From the IMG/VR virus record IMGVR_UViG_3300024265_000049, positions 1 to 63,004 of that record: DNA of 63,004 bases; one strand, given 5' to 3'. Shown here in pieces: positions 42,055 through 50,213 of this stretch. The DNA is from a virus. Made by a program: the position numbers and the translations under genes. Each line of letters begins with the position of its first letter. Positions within the stretch are counted from its first letter, which is position 1. The notes under the pieces were generated by a model. That model did no database searches. It was not told where the DNA came from and saw nothing but the letters and a program-made list of their open reading frames with translations.

Positions 42055-42348
42055 TCAGGATTCCGTCCCATCGCCGTCAGCTACCTGGCGATTTTCGCCC
42101 TCTTCGTCTCGCCCCTTATGCGAGAAAACCCGCACACCGCACGGTTCCGCTGTCTTGCCCTCTCGCCTTGGTCTCAGCCTGCCGTCAGGGCCCAGGCGCT
42201 CCCCTTTGTCAGCCCACTGGTCTACCGCTTCCGCCAGGCATTCCTGCAATGGCCTCAACTGTTTCGCGGCATACTCGCGTAGTTTCGTGTACTGCTTCCA
42301 CGGAAGCGTTAGACCCCCTTGTACCTTCTTCTCTTTGACCGCCGCCAT
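42055..42348 (-). CDS. Ribbon-helix-helix-like small protein
   Basis: 97 residues from the ATG behind GAGGAAAGGGGCGGCAGAAA. KVQGGLTLPWKQYTKLREYAA then PLQECLAEAVDQW is a strand-helix-helix pattern, followed by a basic, acidic-ending tail. First gene after the promoter at 42399, so it may autoregulate this operon. Confidence 0.55.
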   Translation of the reverse strand: MAAVKEKKVQGGLTLPWKQYTKLREYAAKQLRPLQECLAEAVDQWADKGERLGPDGRLRPRREGKTAEPCGVRVFSHKGRDEEGENRQVADGDGTES

Positions 42349-42398
42349 TTTCTGCCGCCCCTTTCCTCGGATTTGCCCTTGCGCCAACTCCTAGGACC

Positions 42399-42427
42399 AT
42401 AGTAGTATCACGGTACTAGGAAGTCAA
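42399..42427 (-). promoter_or_regulatory. Sigma70-type promoter of replication operon
   Basis: Minus strand TTGACT, 17-nt spacer, TACTAT, preceded by GGGG as in the sister promoters. The spacer carries AGTA-N6-TACT. Drives 42348 downward (SSB, primase). The plus-strand helicase operon starts 90 bp away on the other side. Confidence 0.65.
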
Positions 42428-42514
42428 CCCCTTCCTGGGAAAACCTCAAACCGGCCACAGGCGCCCGTCCCGACGTCAAACGGCCATCACGCACAGGGGC
42501 AAGGAGAGATCAGC

Positions 42515-42673
42515 ATGAAGTCATTCTCTGAGATCAAGCAGGAAATCGAACGCCGCCGAGACGAAGCCTGGATACGGTCCCTAAACACCAAGAAGACGCG
42601 TTTGGTACAGAGGCTCGCTCTGGCTCGACACGACGAAATGACCCGACTTCTTGAGTGGCTGGGAAACGCATAA
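42515..42673 (+). CDS. Small basic helical protein before helicase
   Basis: 52 residues (MKSFSEIKQEIERRRDEAWI, then KKTRLVQRLALARHDEM) behind AAGGAGAGATCAGC-ATG. Strongly charged helices. Its stop overlaps the helicase start as TAATG, indicating coupling. Possibly a helicase partner. Too short for routine gene finding. Confidence 0.7.
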   Translation: MKSFSEIKQEIERRRDEAWIRSLNTKKTRLVQRLALARHDEMTRLLEWLGNA

Positions 42674-44850
42674 TGGAGTCCAAGGGTTCTGGAAGGGCAA
42701 AGACAGCGATAGAGTGGGGGCGACAATTCCAGGTTCAGGAAGCCACCGTTGGGCGCCCGGAAATCGGTCCCGGCCTCATCGAGTGGATCGCCCAGGCTCC
42801 GGGAGTTGGCAAAGTCACTGCAAAGGGCATCGTCAAACACTTCGGCGACATGGAAATCGAAGAACTTCTCGAGACGATCAAAGACCCTGCCCGTCTCGAA
42901 GAAATTGACGGTATCGGACCCGCAAAGGCCAAAGCCGTAGCCAGGGGATCCAGGAAACGAAGCGAGCGGGACCAGCTGACTATGGACTTGCGAGACAAAC
43001 ACGTCCCGCTGGCAGCCGTGGCGAGGGTTTTGAGGAAGTTCGGAGACGATGCCTCCGAAGTAGTCCGGCGATACCCCTACGGCCTACTTGACGTCAGGGG
43101 CATAGGATTCGCGACAGCGGACAAGATCGCCCTGGCTTCCGGCTTTGTGTCGTACGGTTCATTTCAACGGATACAGGCCGGGGTTGTCGAAACACTGAAC
43201 CAAGCAGCTGGCAGGGGCCACGCCTATCTGCCAATCAAAATCCTACTCAATGGCGACAAGGACAGGGGACTCAAAGGAGCAACCAGACTCCTGAAGCTCA
43301 AAGAGGCGACCATTGGCGGCTATCTGCGGAAAATCGTGAACTCCGGGAAGATCCACATCGACGGAAACAGTGTTTATCTAGACAAGAACAATCGTGAAGA
43401 ATCGGTGGTCTCGATACGGCTATCTGCCCTTTCGAAGGTTAAGGTCGCCACAATTGAAGCCGGCGCACTTCCGGGCCAGCTGATGACAATCACATCAAAC
43501 GAGACCGCCGTCACTCTCAGTCACGACCAGAACTACGCAGTGACCACCTCTTGCCACCAGCCGGTCATAGTGGTCACTGGAGGCCCAGGGGTCGGCAAAA
43601 CGGCCATAACTCAGGCAATCGTTAAAACATGGCATCGAGCCGGACTGAACATCGAACTGTGTGCACCCACGGGCAAAGCTGCAAAGCAGCTCGAAAAAGC
43701 CACCGGCTGCGAAGCAAAAACAATTCACCGGCTCCTCGAATATGGGCCGCAGGGCTTTGCCCGTTCCCGACAATTCCGCCTATCCTGCCAGGCCCTTGTC
43801 GTTGACGAGTCCAGCATGCTTACCACTAGCATGGCAGCGCGATTGCTGGATGCTATTCCTCTTGGTTGTAGGATAGTGATCGTTGGCGACCAGGATCAAC
43901 TTCCAAGCATCGGATACGGAGCGGTACTTCGAGACATCATAAAATCCGAGAAAATACCAGTAATTCGACTAAATAAAGTCTTCAGGCAATCCGCCGGGTC
44001 GCGGATCGTGACAAACGCGCACCGATTTATCAACGGGAAACCACTCGAGTACCCTGGTCACGGAGAAAATTCCGATTTCTGGATCCACAGAAAAAACACC
44101 TCTGCCGGGATTCTCGAAGCTCTCGACGGTTTCCTAACTCGCCATATCCCTGAAAGGTTTGGCCTTGACCCACTCAAGGACGTCATGGTCCTGACCCCGC
44201 TAAATGGTACCGAGCTCGGAACCGTTGCTTTGAACTTACGTCTCCAAAGCCTGCTAAATCCAGATGGCCAGAAGGTGGGAAACTGGCCTATCCGAGTAGG
44301 AGACAGAGTTATGCAGGTGAGAAACAACTACGCCCTCAAAACTTTCAATGGCGACGTCGGGGCAGTCTTGTCATGGGATCAGCGGAAGAAGGAGGCGTGG
44401 CTACAGTTCGAAAACAGGGACATCCTTTACACAAAAGAGCACCTGGAAGGGCTCCTCCCTGCCTACGCGTGCACAGTCCACAAGGCACAAGGAGGCGGGT
44501 TTCCAGCCGTAATAATGATCGTTCACGATGAACACAAATGGCACCTGAAGAGAAGCCTAGTCTATACCGGAATGACCAGGGCCGAAAAACTACTTGTCCT
44601 CATAGGGCAGTCGGCAACACTGACCTATGCCAGTGGCAATCTGAGAGACGCAAACCGTTTCACCGGCCTCGCCGAAAAATTACTTCACCCGCCATCGGAA
44701 CTTCCGGAACTCAACAGAGCCGAAATGATCAAATCTAAGCTATACACTTGCGACGCCTGCCAGCGCTCTTTCGCAAGCGACAGCCCGCAAATCTTCGAAT
44801 GCCCCGAGTGCGGAGAATCCGACCAAATCAGAGAACTTGGGAACGAGTAG
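42673..44850 (+). CDS. RecD2-like SF1 DNA helicase with C-terminal zinc ribbon
   Basis: 725 residues. Residues 35-160 contain helix-hairpin-helix repeats (APGVGKVTAKGIVKHFG, IDGIGPAKAKAV, VRGIGFATADKIAL), the N-terminal domain of RecD2/YrrC. Then Walker A TGGPGVGKT (302-310), DES motif II at 378-380, GDQDQLPS motif III, TVHKAQGG motif V and YTGMTRAEKLLVL motif VI. The last 40 residues add CDAC...CPECGE, a zinc ribbon not usual in RecD2. A 5'-3' helicase for replication or recombination. Start chosen by the TAATG overlap. Confidence 0.9.
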   Translation: MESKGSGRAKTAIEWGRQFQVQEATVGRPEIGPGLIEWIAQAPGVGKVTAKGIVKHFGDMEIEELLETIKDPARLEEIDGIGPAKAKAVARGSRKRSERDQLTMDLRDKHVPLAAVARVLRKFGDDASEVVRRYPYGLLDVRGIGFATADKIALASGFVSYGSFQRIQAGVVETLNQAAGRGHAYLPIKILLNGDKDRGLKGATRLLKLKEATIGGYLRKIVNSGKIHIDGNSVYLDKNNREESVVSIRLSALSKVKVATIEAGALPGQLMTITSNETAVTLSHDQNYAVTTSCHQPVIVVTGGPGVGKTAITQAIVKTWHRAGLNIELCAPTGKAAKQLEKATGCEAKTIHRLLEYGPQGFARSRQFRLSCQALVVDESSMLTTSMAARLLDAIPLGCRIVIVGDQDQLPSIGYGAVLRDIIKSEKIPVIRLNKVFRQSAGSRIVTNAHRFINGKPLEYPGHGENSDFWIHRKNTSAGILEALDGFLTRHIPERFGLDPLKDVMVLTPLNGTELGTVALNLRLQSLLNPDGQKVGNWPIRVGDRVMQVRNNYALKTFNGDVGAVLSWDQRKKEAWLQFENRDILYTKEHLEGLLPAYACTVHKAQGGGFPAVIMIVHDEHKWHLKRSLVYTGMTRAEKLLVLIGQSATLTYASGNLRDANRFTGLAEKLLHPPSELPELNRAEMIKSKLYTCDACQRSFASDSPQIFECPECGESDQIRELGNE

Positions 44851-44975
44851 TTCAGGTGCCTCGATGGTCCAATCATCGTACCTTGCTCCCAGGGTGTAAT
44901 CACCGGCCCTGGCTGCTTGAGTCGTCGCATGGTCCCCGGTACGGCCACGAAACGGCAAATTCGCGAGGCCGAATC

Positions 44976-45386
44976 ATGGTGACTTTGGGCAAATCACATC
45001 GTTACTCCAACGCCAGCGGCCGGCAGTATCGTAGTCGCCTGGTCATGTCCTACGGCCTGGAGCGGACCTTAGTAGGCGGTCACGTAACGGCACAACATTA
45101 CGCCGAACACGTCGACCACATAAACGGCCTCGTAGACGATGACCGATCGGAAAATCTACGGCTCCTAGGAGCAAGTATTCACGGCCAAAACCACGCCCTT
45201 GCCACAATCGACACCAAATGGCGAGACTTCGAAGGCCGTTTCATCGAACACGATCCCGACGAGTACGCTATTAACCGCTTCGGTCCTATCGTCAGCTTTC
45301 GTGACATCCCAGACATGGGCGGCCCGCGAACTCGCACCCTTGCCGAAGCCTCCAGAAGACCCCTGGACGCAAAAAATCTCCGGTAG
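44976..45386 (+). CDS. HNH endonuclease
   Basis: 136 residues from the ATG at 44976. YAEHVDHINGLVDDDRSENLRLL (split here as EHVDHINGLVDDDR + SENLRLL) is the HNH_3-type motif seen in phage homing-type nucleases, followed by HGQNHA. N-terminal GKSHRYSNASGRQYRSRLVM is basic. Downstream of the helicase and ends in a terminator stem. The 125-bp gap before it has no firm gene. Confidence 0.75.
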   Translation: MVTLGKSHRYSNASGRQYRSRLVMSYGLERTLVGGHVTAQHYAEHVDHINGLVDDDRSENLRLLGASIHGQNHALATIDTKWRDFEGRFIEHDPDEYAINRFGPIVSFRDIPDMGGPRTRTLAEASRRPLDAKNLR

Positions 45387-45413
45387 ACTACGCACAACAG
45401 CCTACCGGAGATT
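45371..45413 (-). terminator. Terminator between convergent operons
   Basis: 12-bp perfect stem AATCTCCGGTAG/CTACCGGAGATT with a 15-nt loop. The minus strand continues TTTTTTGCG, so it ends the minus operon finishing at 45434. It also overlaps the stop codon of the plus HNH gene, so it may stabilise both mRNAs. Confidence 0.8.
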
Positions 45414-45433
45414 CTGCCGGCCCACGAGACCAA

Positions 45434-45973
45434 CTACAGGCCGCAAGAGGGCAGCTCAAGCTGTCTCCCGTCTAACCCTGGTAAGGGCGGAGGCACAACA
45501 AAGTGCCACTTGGGGTTCTTTTGCCCTCTCGCCTGAGGTCTTCCCAGGCACAGAGACCTTGCCCTCTCAGGGGAGACGCGGTCATCTCCCCGCGGCTTCC
45601 GCCTTAGAATTTTATCAATAGCCGACGCCTTCATCCCGTAGCCTCTGGCAAGATCCTTCAACACGTTGCCTGGCCGGCCAGAACTTGCCGGCAGCAAGGG
45701 CAGCGCCTGGATCTCCTTGATAATTGCGGCATTTTTCGGCACAACGCCCCGAGTCTTACGGACACGCGTCTGCCATTTCTGACTCGACGCCAAATGGACC
45801 CGGCTCTTCTCCAGCACCCACAGCCAGTCTTTACTCTGGAGCTCTGCCTCCCTGGATAGCCATAACATCATCGGAAGGATACTGCTCTCAATTTTCCGAT
45901 CGAGAGCGGTATTGTCCTCGATCCATGTCCGAATTGCCTTGACCTGGAACTCGAGCTTCTCGCAAGGCGTCAT
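45434..45973 (-). CDS. Putative DNA-binding protein
   Basis: 179 residues. N-terminal helices, then LKDLARGYGMKASAIDKILRR, a plausible helix-turn-helix, and a Pro-rich C-terminus. Last gene of the 48.1-45.4 kb minus operon. Unknown. Confidence 0.5.
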   Translation of the reverse strand: MTPCEKLEFQVKAIRTWIEDNTALDRKIESSILPMMLWLSREAELQSKDWLWVLEKSRVHLASSQKWQTRVRKTRGVVPKNAAIIKEIQALPLLPASSGRPGNVLKDLARGYGMKASAIDKILRRKPRGDDRVSPERARSLCLGRPQARGQKNPKWHFVVPPPLPGLDGRQLELPSCGL

Positions 45974-46263
45974 CAGCTTGCCGCCTTGGCCAAAACAAAA
46001 CAGCTCAACGACTGGGCCAACCCCCGGACACTGCCCGGCACAACCCAGACTCGCCGCATCAAACCATGGTCAAAAAATAACTGCGAGAAAATACAAATTT
46101 GTTCGAATTCAGGCTCATAGAAAACAGTATGAGAGTCAGAACTCACATACTCAAACTCCGTAGGCGCTAACCGCAAAACCACCGCTGTAGGCGCCTTGCC
46201 CAAATCGGCCCACCCTAGAAGTACTCCCCTCTCGTCTCGAACCTGTCTCCCGGTTGCATACAT
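45973..46263 (-). CDS. Small unknown protein
   Basis: 96 residues, beta-rich first half (GVLLGWADLGKAPTAVVLRL), hydrophobic end (SLSCFVLAKAAS). One-base overlap with both neighbours. Unknown. Confidence 0.55.
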   Translation of the reverse strand: MYATGRQVRDERGVLLGWADLGKAPTAVVLRLAPTEFEYVSSDSHTVFYEPEFEQICIFSQLFFDHGLMRRVWVVPGSVRGLAQSLSCFVLAKAAS

Positions 46264-46901
46264 CAGTTTGCCGCCTTCCCGGCACAGATCGGACCCAAAC
46301 CTCGAGTAATACTCTCCGGATCTGTCAAGCTCCTACCGCACCGCCCACAGGTTCCCTGATGCCAGAACTGCACACCTTCAGGCAGCGACTTGCCGCTTAT
46401 CAAAGAACACCACAGCCACAGGAAGGCACGCGCAGAGACCGCCCCGGAGCCTATCTTCGACTTCTTACCTAGGTAGTAGTGCCACCTTGCCGAACGCGCT
46501 CTATGACCCCCGTACGCCTTCCATAAAGGGAAGGGGGGGGGCAATATAGCAGAAGCGCCGTAAACCCGCTCCGCCCCACGGTCGAAAATAGTGCCGAAGT
46601 AGGTATAGTCCCCCTCGTTGTACGGTCCGGTCAACACTGACACGAACCGCCTTCGGCCTTCCCCGGCTGCCACTGGCCCTCGAGCTGTCTCGACTTGATA
46701 AGTCTGGTGCCGATCGGTCGATGCGTTGTGCAAAGTGAACCTGATTTTCCGGCCTGGGCGCTCAGCCGAAACGATGTAGGCCAGTTGGTCGACAGGGCTC
46801 GTTATCTTGCCGCCTCCGAGCTCTACGATGTCCAGGCCAATGTCCCCGGGCTCGAATGTGGAACCGTGACCAGTTTGCTGCCATGAGTAAGGTAAACCCA
46901 T
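46263..46901 (-). CDS. DUF6011-like zinc protein
   Basis: 212 residues from the ATG after AGGATGTGAAGGC. The C-terminus GTCGRCGRSLTDPESITRGL...GPICAGK is the DUF6011 pattern (treble-clef zinc site) common in phage and actinobacterial accessory proteins. N-terminal 130 residues are beta-rich. A run of nine G at 46533-46541 (plus strand) encodes its Pro stretch and is a likely indel hotspot. Confidence 0.65.
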   Translation of the reverse strand: MGLPYSWQQTGHGSTFEPGDIGLDIVELGGGKITSPVDQLAYIVSAERPGRKIRFTLHNASTDRHQTYQVETARGPVAAGEGRRRFVSVLTGPYNEGDYTYFGTIFDRGAERVYGASAILPPPFPLWKAYGGHRARSARWHYYLGKKSKIGSGAVSARAFLWLWCSLISGKSLPEGVQFWHQGTCGRCGRSLTDPESITRGLGPICAGKAAN

Positions 46902-46905
46902 GCCT

Positions 46906-47301
46906 TCACATCCTTTCTGGGCCGTCCGGTCCGTGATCAACTCTGGTCAACGGCGGCCCAGGATAGACCGTCGTCATAGTGAATTCCGACGCATTGATAA
47001 CAAGCTGGCTTTGACGAGCTCTCAATTGCAGGCACCAGGTCACCGGCAACCCCAGAAACGACATGCCGACATGCAACTCGGGGACCAGAAGTGTTCCGTC
47101 CGCTTTCCTGCCATCGCGAAGACACTCGAAATCGCGGAGGCAAAGTTCCCAATGGCCATCCCCGAGACTCCCGCCGACAGCCCCGAGCTCCAAAACGGCC
47201 TTTGACTGCACCTCGCGAAGAGAATTCAAGAGCTCAAGATGCACGTCCTTGTCAGCCATCCAGTCCTCTTTGGTGCCCCGTTCGTAGCTCACAAAACTCA
47301 T
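46906..47301 (-). CDS. Unknown protein
   Basis: 131 residues from the ATG overlapping the upstream stop (ATGA, RBS GAAGGTGAGGTGGC). Mixed alpha/beta with GDGHWELCLRDFECLRDG and a C-terminal beta part. No family recognised. Confidence 0.55.
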   Translation of the reverse strand: MSFVSYERGTKEDWMADKDVHLELLNSLREVQSKAVLELGAVGGSLGDGHWELCLRDFECLRDGRKADGTLLVPELHVGMSFLGLPVTWCLQLRARQSQLVINASEFTMTTVYPGPPLTRVDHGPDGPERM

Positions 47302-47609
47302 GCCACCTCACCTTCTTCCTTAGTCTCGGTCTTGCTGAAGATCTTGTCTACCCGATCAAGAATCAACATGCCACGAGACCGCAAAGCACCGTCCTTCGGC
47401 AACTTGAACAACACAAAGTCAGGCGCTCCTGCTTCTGAAGTGTGGTGCGTGCTGGCCTTCGTCAGTTCACGGAGATCCCGCAATGCCGAGAGGGCAGTGC
47501 GAAGCTCAGATTTGAGCTCTCGAGCTTCCTTGATCGCCTTACGTTCCTGGGCTGCCGCGACCTCAGGCATCGACGGGCCATCTAACACTGTTTCTGAATT
47601 GACACTCAT
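47298..47609 (-). CDS. Small coiled-coil protein
   Basis: 103 residues. Charged helix AAAQERKAIKEARELKSELR, then APDFVLFKLPKDGALRSRGM. Part of the coupled small-gene operon. Unknown. Confidence 0.55.
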   Translation of the reverse strand: MSVNSETVLDGPSMPEVAAAQERKAIKEARELKSELRTALSALRDLRELTKASTHHTSEAGAPDFVLFKLPKDGALRSRGMLILDRVDKIFSKTETKEEGEVA

Positions 47610-47788
47610 GCCGTTTCCCCTTCCCTACTGCCGGCCACCGTCAGGCGAAATACGACACCCGTGCCCAACGCCTCGGTAATCTGCAATTCCAGGTCTCGAG
47701 CATCAACCTTGCCGAGCGCTTGCTCCAGATCGTCCCTGTCAACCGGATCTACCGTTTCCAGAATCAACGCCCAGATCTTGTTCCCCAT
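47606..47788 (-). CDS. Small alpha/beta protein
   Basis: 60 residues (MGNKIWALILETVDPVDRDD, then beta VVFRLTVAG). Acidic and compact; this size and character are typical of phage inhibitors, but function is unknown. Overlaps neighbours. Confidence 0.6.
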   Translation of the reverse strand: MGNKIWALILETVDPVDRDDLEQALGKVDARDLELQITEALGTGVVFRLTVAGSREGETA

Positions 47789-48108
47789 ACCGTCGCCCCT
47801 TCTCTGTAATAGCCCGGGGCCATCTCGAGGCCCTTGGCTTGCCGTTCTCTTGCCAGGTCACCATGGCCTAGCAACGAATTCATCAGCCGACCTACCGACC
47901 GGCCACACTGTTCAGCTGCCAAGAGTAGGCCAAGCACCCAAGAGTTGAAGTGCTTCCCGCGGGATACCTTGCCGTGCTTCTGATTCTGCCACTTGACCAC
48001 CAGCCAACCGCCTTCGCCGTCCCGATCGGGCTCGAAGGCCCACGCCTTGACGGCACTGGAGCCCTGGACCTGATGAATAAGCCGGCCGGCGTTTTTGGTG
48101 ATGTCCAT
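47764..48108 (-). CDS. Unknown protein, first gene after promoter P1
   Basis: 114 residues from the ATG behind AAAAGGACCAAG. GGWLVVKWQNQKHGKVSRGKHF looks like a basic nucleic-acid-binding or beta domain. Follows the promoter at 48158 directly. Unknown. Confidence 0.6.
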   Translation of the reverse strand: MDITKNAGRLIHQVQGSSAVKAWAFEPDRDGEGGWLVVKWQNQKHGKVSRGKHFNSWVLGLLLAAEQCGRSVGRLMNSLLGHGDLARERQAKGLEMAPGYYREGATVWGTRSGR

Positions 48109-48157
48109 CTTGGTCCTTTTTCGGTTGGTTTCGACCGGTCCCCCCGGCCACAAAAGA

Positions 48158-48186
48158 AGAGTACTGCACTCTTGGGGAGTTGTCAA
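48158..48186 (-). promoter_or_regulatory. Sigma70-type promoter P1
   Basis: Minus strand TTGACA, 17-nt spacer, TACTCT; spacer has ACTC-N5-GAGT. About 45 bp around it are homologous to the promoter at 49781 (shared CCACGATTAGGGGTTGACA). The -35 box overlaps the stop codon of gene 48183-48353. Confidence 0.75.
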
Positions 48187-48353
48187 CCCCTAATCGTGGA
48201 TTTCTCGGACTTTCTCGTGACCTCTCCAGTTCCAGTACGTTTCATCGCCTTGCCGCACCAGATGCAGTCCATGCTCACTAAAAGTTTAGCCGTCACGGCA
48301 TAGATCCCCGTGTCGCCGCACTCGCACCTAAAAAACACAGCCCGTTTTTTCAC
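48183..48353 (-). CDS. Small zinc-ribbon protein
   Basis: 56 residues from a GTG overlapping the upstream stop (GTGA). CEC...CIWC gives a four-Cys ribbon; Lys-rich ends. Its last codons (STIRG-stop) are formed by the conserved DNA of promoter P1. Unknown function; missed by size filters. Confidence 0.6.
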   Translation of the reverse strand: MKKRAVFFRCECGDTGIYAVTAKLLVSMDCIWCGKAMKRTGTGEVTRKSEKSTIRG

Positions 48354-48787
48354 CGCACACCCCCTAACAGTTCAGCCGCCTCGCGCGCCGTGGACACGTT
48401 TGTCGATGTCACATCATCGCCAACCCAAATCCCAAACCTGCCACACGCACGCCGATAGGCGATAATCTCGCCATCGTTGTCCATTAGCACCTTGCCGACC
48501 CCGAGAGCCGTCAGCGCCACCTCAAAAGCATTGGTAGCTCTCCAAGCTTCCATCTCCTGACGGTCGGCTTGCGTAGGTCGGTGCCCCTGAGACTCCCTGA
48601 GAGCTACCTGCCAAGCCTTCGGCCCTATCTCAGCAATGAGCTCCCCTTCGTTCAGGCTTAGGTAGGCTTCTTGCGTCTCGTCCCTGAACTTGGCATCCCG
48701 CTCAGTCTCGCCGGACTTCTCGGGCCAAATGCCAGACTTCCGGCACCTGGCCTCGAACGTAGTAAGAAAATCGTCTGCTGTGGCCAT
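48350..48787 (-). CDS. Unknown protein, parent of duplicated fragment
   Basis: 145 residues starting MATADDFLTTFEARCRKSGI. Helical first half; C-terminal part beta-alpha with Cys-Gly-Arg. The first 48 codons are duplicated at the start of 48909-49451. Function unknown. Confidence 0.65.
   Translation of the reverse strand: MATADDFLTTFEARCRKSGIWPEKSGETERDAKFRDETQEAYLSLNEGELIAEIGPKAWQVALRESQGHRPTQADRQEMEAWRATNAFEVALTALGVGKVLMDNDGEIIAYRRACGRFGIWVGDDVTSTNVSTAREAAELLGGVR
48660..48787. repeat. Duplicated 5' gene segment, copy 1
   Basis: About 128 bp with roughly 90% identity to 49325-49451; the last 85 bp before the ATG side are nearly identical. Encodes the N-terminal 43 residues of both genes. 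Confidence 0.8.
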
Positions 48788-48819
48788 GGTCTCGAGCTCC
48801 TCTCTTCATTGGTTGAGTG

Positions 48820-48909
48820 TCAGTTGTAACGGACGAGCTTGTCGAGCTCTACCGGGATGCGCGGGCAGATCCTGACAACCCCGGCGAGGGTGGCGGGAGA
48901 GTAGGGCAT
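48820..48909 (-). CDS. 29-residue protein, coupled
   Basis: MPYSPATLAGVVRICPRIPV followed by ELDKLVRYN. ATG overlaps the previous stop as TGATG. Possibly a small regulatory or toxin-like peptide; called mainly on coupling. Confidence 0.4.
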   Translation of the reverse strand: MPYSPATLAGVVRICPRIPVELDKLVRYN

Positions 48910-49451
48910 CAGGCGGCCTCTTCGAGGTCGACCAGCAGGTTCTGAAGGATGGCGACATCCGACTCGTCGTTGGTCCAGAAGATCCCTTTGCCGAGATCGA
49001 CCCAGCCGAGGCGCTCGAGGCGGTCCCGAGTGATCGGCGCTGACATCCGGCCGTCGACCCAAAGAGTCCAGACGGTCAGGATCCCATTCCTCATGTAGAG
49101 GCTGAGCTTGGCGGTTCCGACTTGTCGATTCTCGAAGATTGGCATCTGTGCTGGAGAAGCGGAGGGCAGCGCCCGAAGCTGCTCGAGGCGGTAAGCGTTC
49201 CAGTTTTTGTCCGTGAAGTGTCTAGTGCCGGCCATGTCTTTTTTCCTCGGGTTGGTGGTCTTCGGCCCGCTCAACCGACCCCGGCGGGTCGGCTCAGCGG
49301 GCCGGAGCCCTTCATTCAAATTCAGGTAAGCTTCTTGCGTCTCGTCCCTGAGCTTGGCATTCTGCTTTGTCTCACCGGCCTTCTCGGGCCAAATGCCAGA
49401 CTTCCGGCACCTGGCCTCGAACGTAGTAAGAAAATCGTCTGCTGTGGCCAT
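48909..49451 (-). CDS. Chimeric gene: duplicated N-terminus fused to a second gene
   Basis: 180 residues if read from MATADDF. Residues 1-43 repeat the start of 48350-48787. A GC-rich hairpin (49265-49302) encodes a Pro/Arg/Gly linker, and from MAGTRHFTDKNWNAYRLEQL a different protein begins with its own GAGGAAAAAAGAC Shine-Dalgarno. The second part is about 110 residues with LSLYMRNGILTVWTLWVDG. Either a true fusion or two starts on one transcript. Confidence 0.6.
   Translation of the reverse strand: MATADDFLTTFEARCRKSGIWPEKAGETKQNAKLRDETQEAYLNLNEGLRPAEPTRRGRLSGPKTTNPRKKDMAGTRHFTDKNWNAYRLEQLRALPSASPAQMPIFENRQVGTAKLSLYMRNGILTVWTLWVDGRMSAPITRDRLERLGWVDLGKGIFWTNDESDVAILQNLLVDLEEAA
49265..49302. 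other. Two-part hairpin inside chimeric gene
   Basis: GCCCGCT/AGCGGGC plus CCGACCC/GGGTCGG with a CGGC loop. Looks like one of the intergenic hairpins of this operon caught inside the fused frame, marking the junction of the duplication. Confidence 0.5.
49325..49451. repeat. Duplicated 5' gene segment, copy 2
   Basis: Partner of 48660-48787. Divergence is higher at the end far from the ATG. Confidence 0.8.
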
Positions 49452-49495
49452 GATCTCGGGTTCCTTCTCTTCGTTGGTTAACTGGCCCGTCCGCT

Positions 49496-49732
49496 CTACC
49501 ATGGCTTGCAGATCCCCGGGACGGTCCCTTTTGCGACCTCGTTTGCAAGCGTCCGGACCGGCCAGTCAGTGTGTATCTCGAGCCAGTCGGAGCTAGCGGT
49601 CAGGAGGTAAGCCGCGATCTTGTCGCAAGCGACGCGAGCGGGATGATCAGCGGGGGCGCCGGCTACCATCTCTTGCAAGGTTGCGAGCTCGGTTGTCATC
49701 CGGTCGCGAATAGCGGTGTTGGTAGCGTTCAT
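49496..49732 (-). CDS. Small helical protein
   Basis: 78 residues from the ATG after ACGGAGATCAAGAC. RDRMTTELATLQEMVAGA and ARVACDKIAAYLL helices. First gene after promoter P2. Unknown. Confidence 0.55.
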   Translation of the reverse strand: MNATNTAIRDRMTTELATLQEMVAGAPADHPARVACDKIAAYLLTASSDWLEIHTDWPVRTLANEVAKGTVPGICKPW

Positions 49733-49780
49733 GTCTTGATCTCCGTTTTGGTTTTGGCGTCGCGCCCGATTGCTAAATAC

Positions 49781-49809
49781 AGTGTATCGCACTCTTGGAG
49801 TACTGTCAA
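49781..49809 (-). promoter_or_regulatory. Sigma70-type promoter P2
   Basis: Minus strand TTGACA, 17-nt spacer, TACACT; spacer has ACTC-CAA-GAGT. Homologous to P1 at 48158 over about 45 bp. Overlaps the 3' end of 49806-50213. Confidence 0.75.
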
Positions 49810-50213
49810 CCCCTAATCGTGGAATCAGTCAAGGTTTCTCGCCTGGCCCTCAGCTGCTTCACCTTATCCATCGCCTGATACGCACGAAAAGACGGGCTGT
49901 CAATCTCCCTCATCCCGTGATCACAAGCTTCTCGAGCAGATTCAAAAACCTCCACTTCGTGCTCCGGCACAGCACCAACTCGGGAAATTCGCAAAGCCAA
50001 GAGCGCAAACTCCCCTCCTCTGGAAGAGTGGCAAGTAGCCCACCCGCTGCAACACTGATCAGGACCCGCATGGCACATAAACAGCGCAGCCAGTTGACTG
50101 TGCGTCTCGCCATCGTAGTCCAGAAGCTTTGCGTACTCGCTCGCATCCCACACTCCCGAGGCAACGTCTTTGCGGTAAGGGCAGGTGGCGCAAGGCCGTG
50201 GTCTGATTTTCAC
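49806..50213 (-). CDS. DUF6283-like Cys-rich protein
   Basis: 135 residues. CATCPYRKDVASGVWDASEY is the signature of the DUF6283 family in phages and actinobacteria, followed by MCHAGPDQCCSGW, likely metal ligands. C-terminus ends STIRG, formed by promoter P2 DNA. Function unknown. Start overlaps 50210-50560 by 4 bp. Confidence 0.7.
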   Translation of the reverse strand: MKIRPRPCATCPYRKDVASGVWDASEYAKLLDYDGETHSQLAALFMCHAGPDQCCSGWATCHSSRGGEFALLALRISRVGAVPEHEVEVFESAREACDHGMREIDSPSFRAYQAMDKVKQLRARRETLTDSTIRG

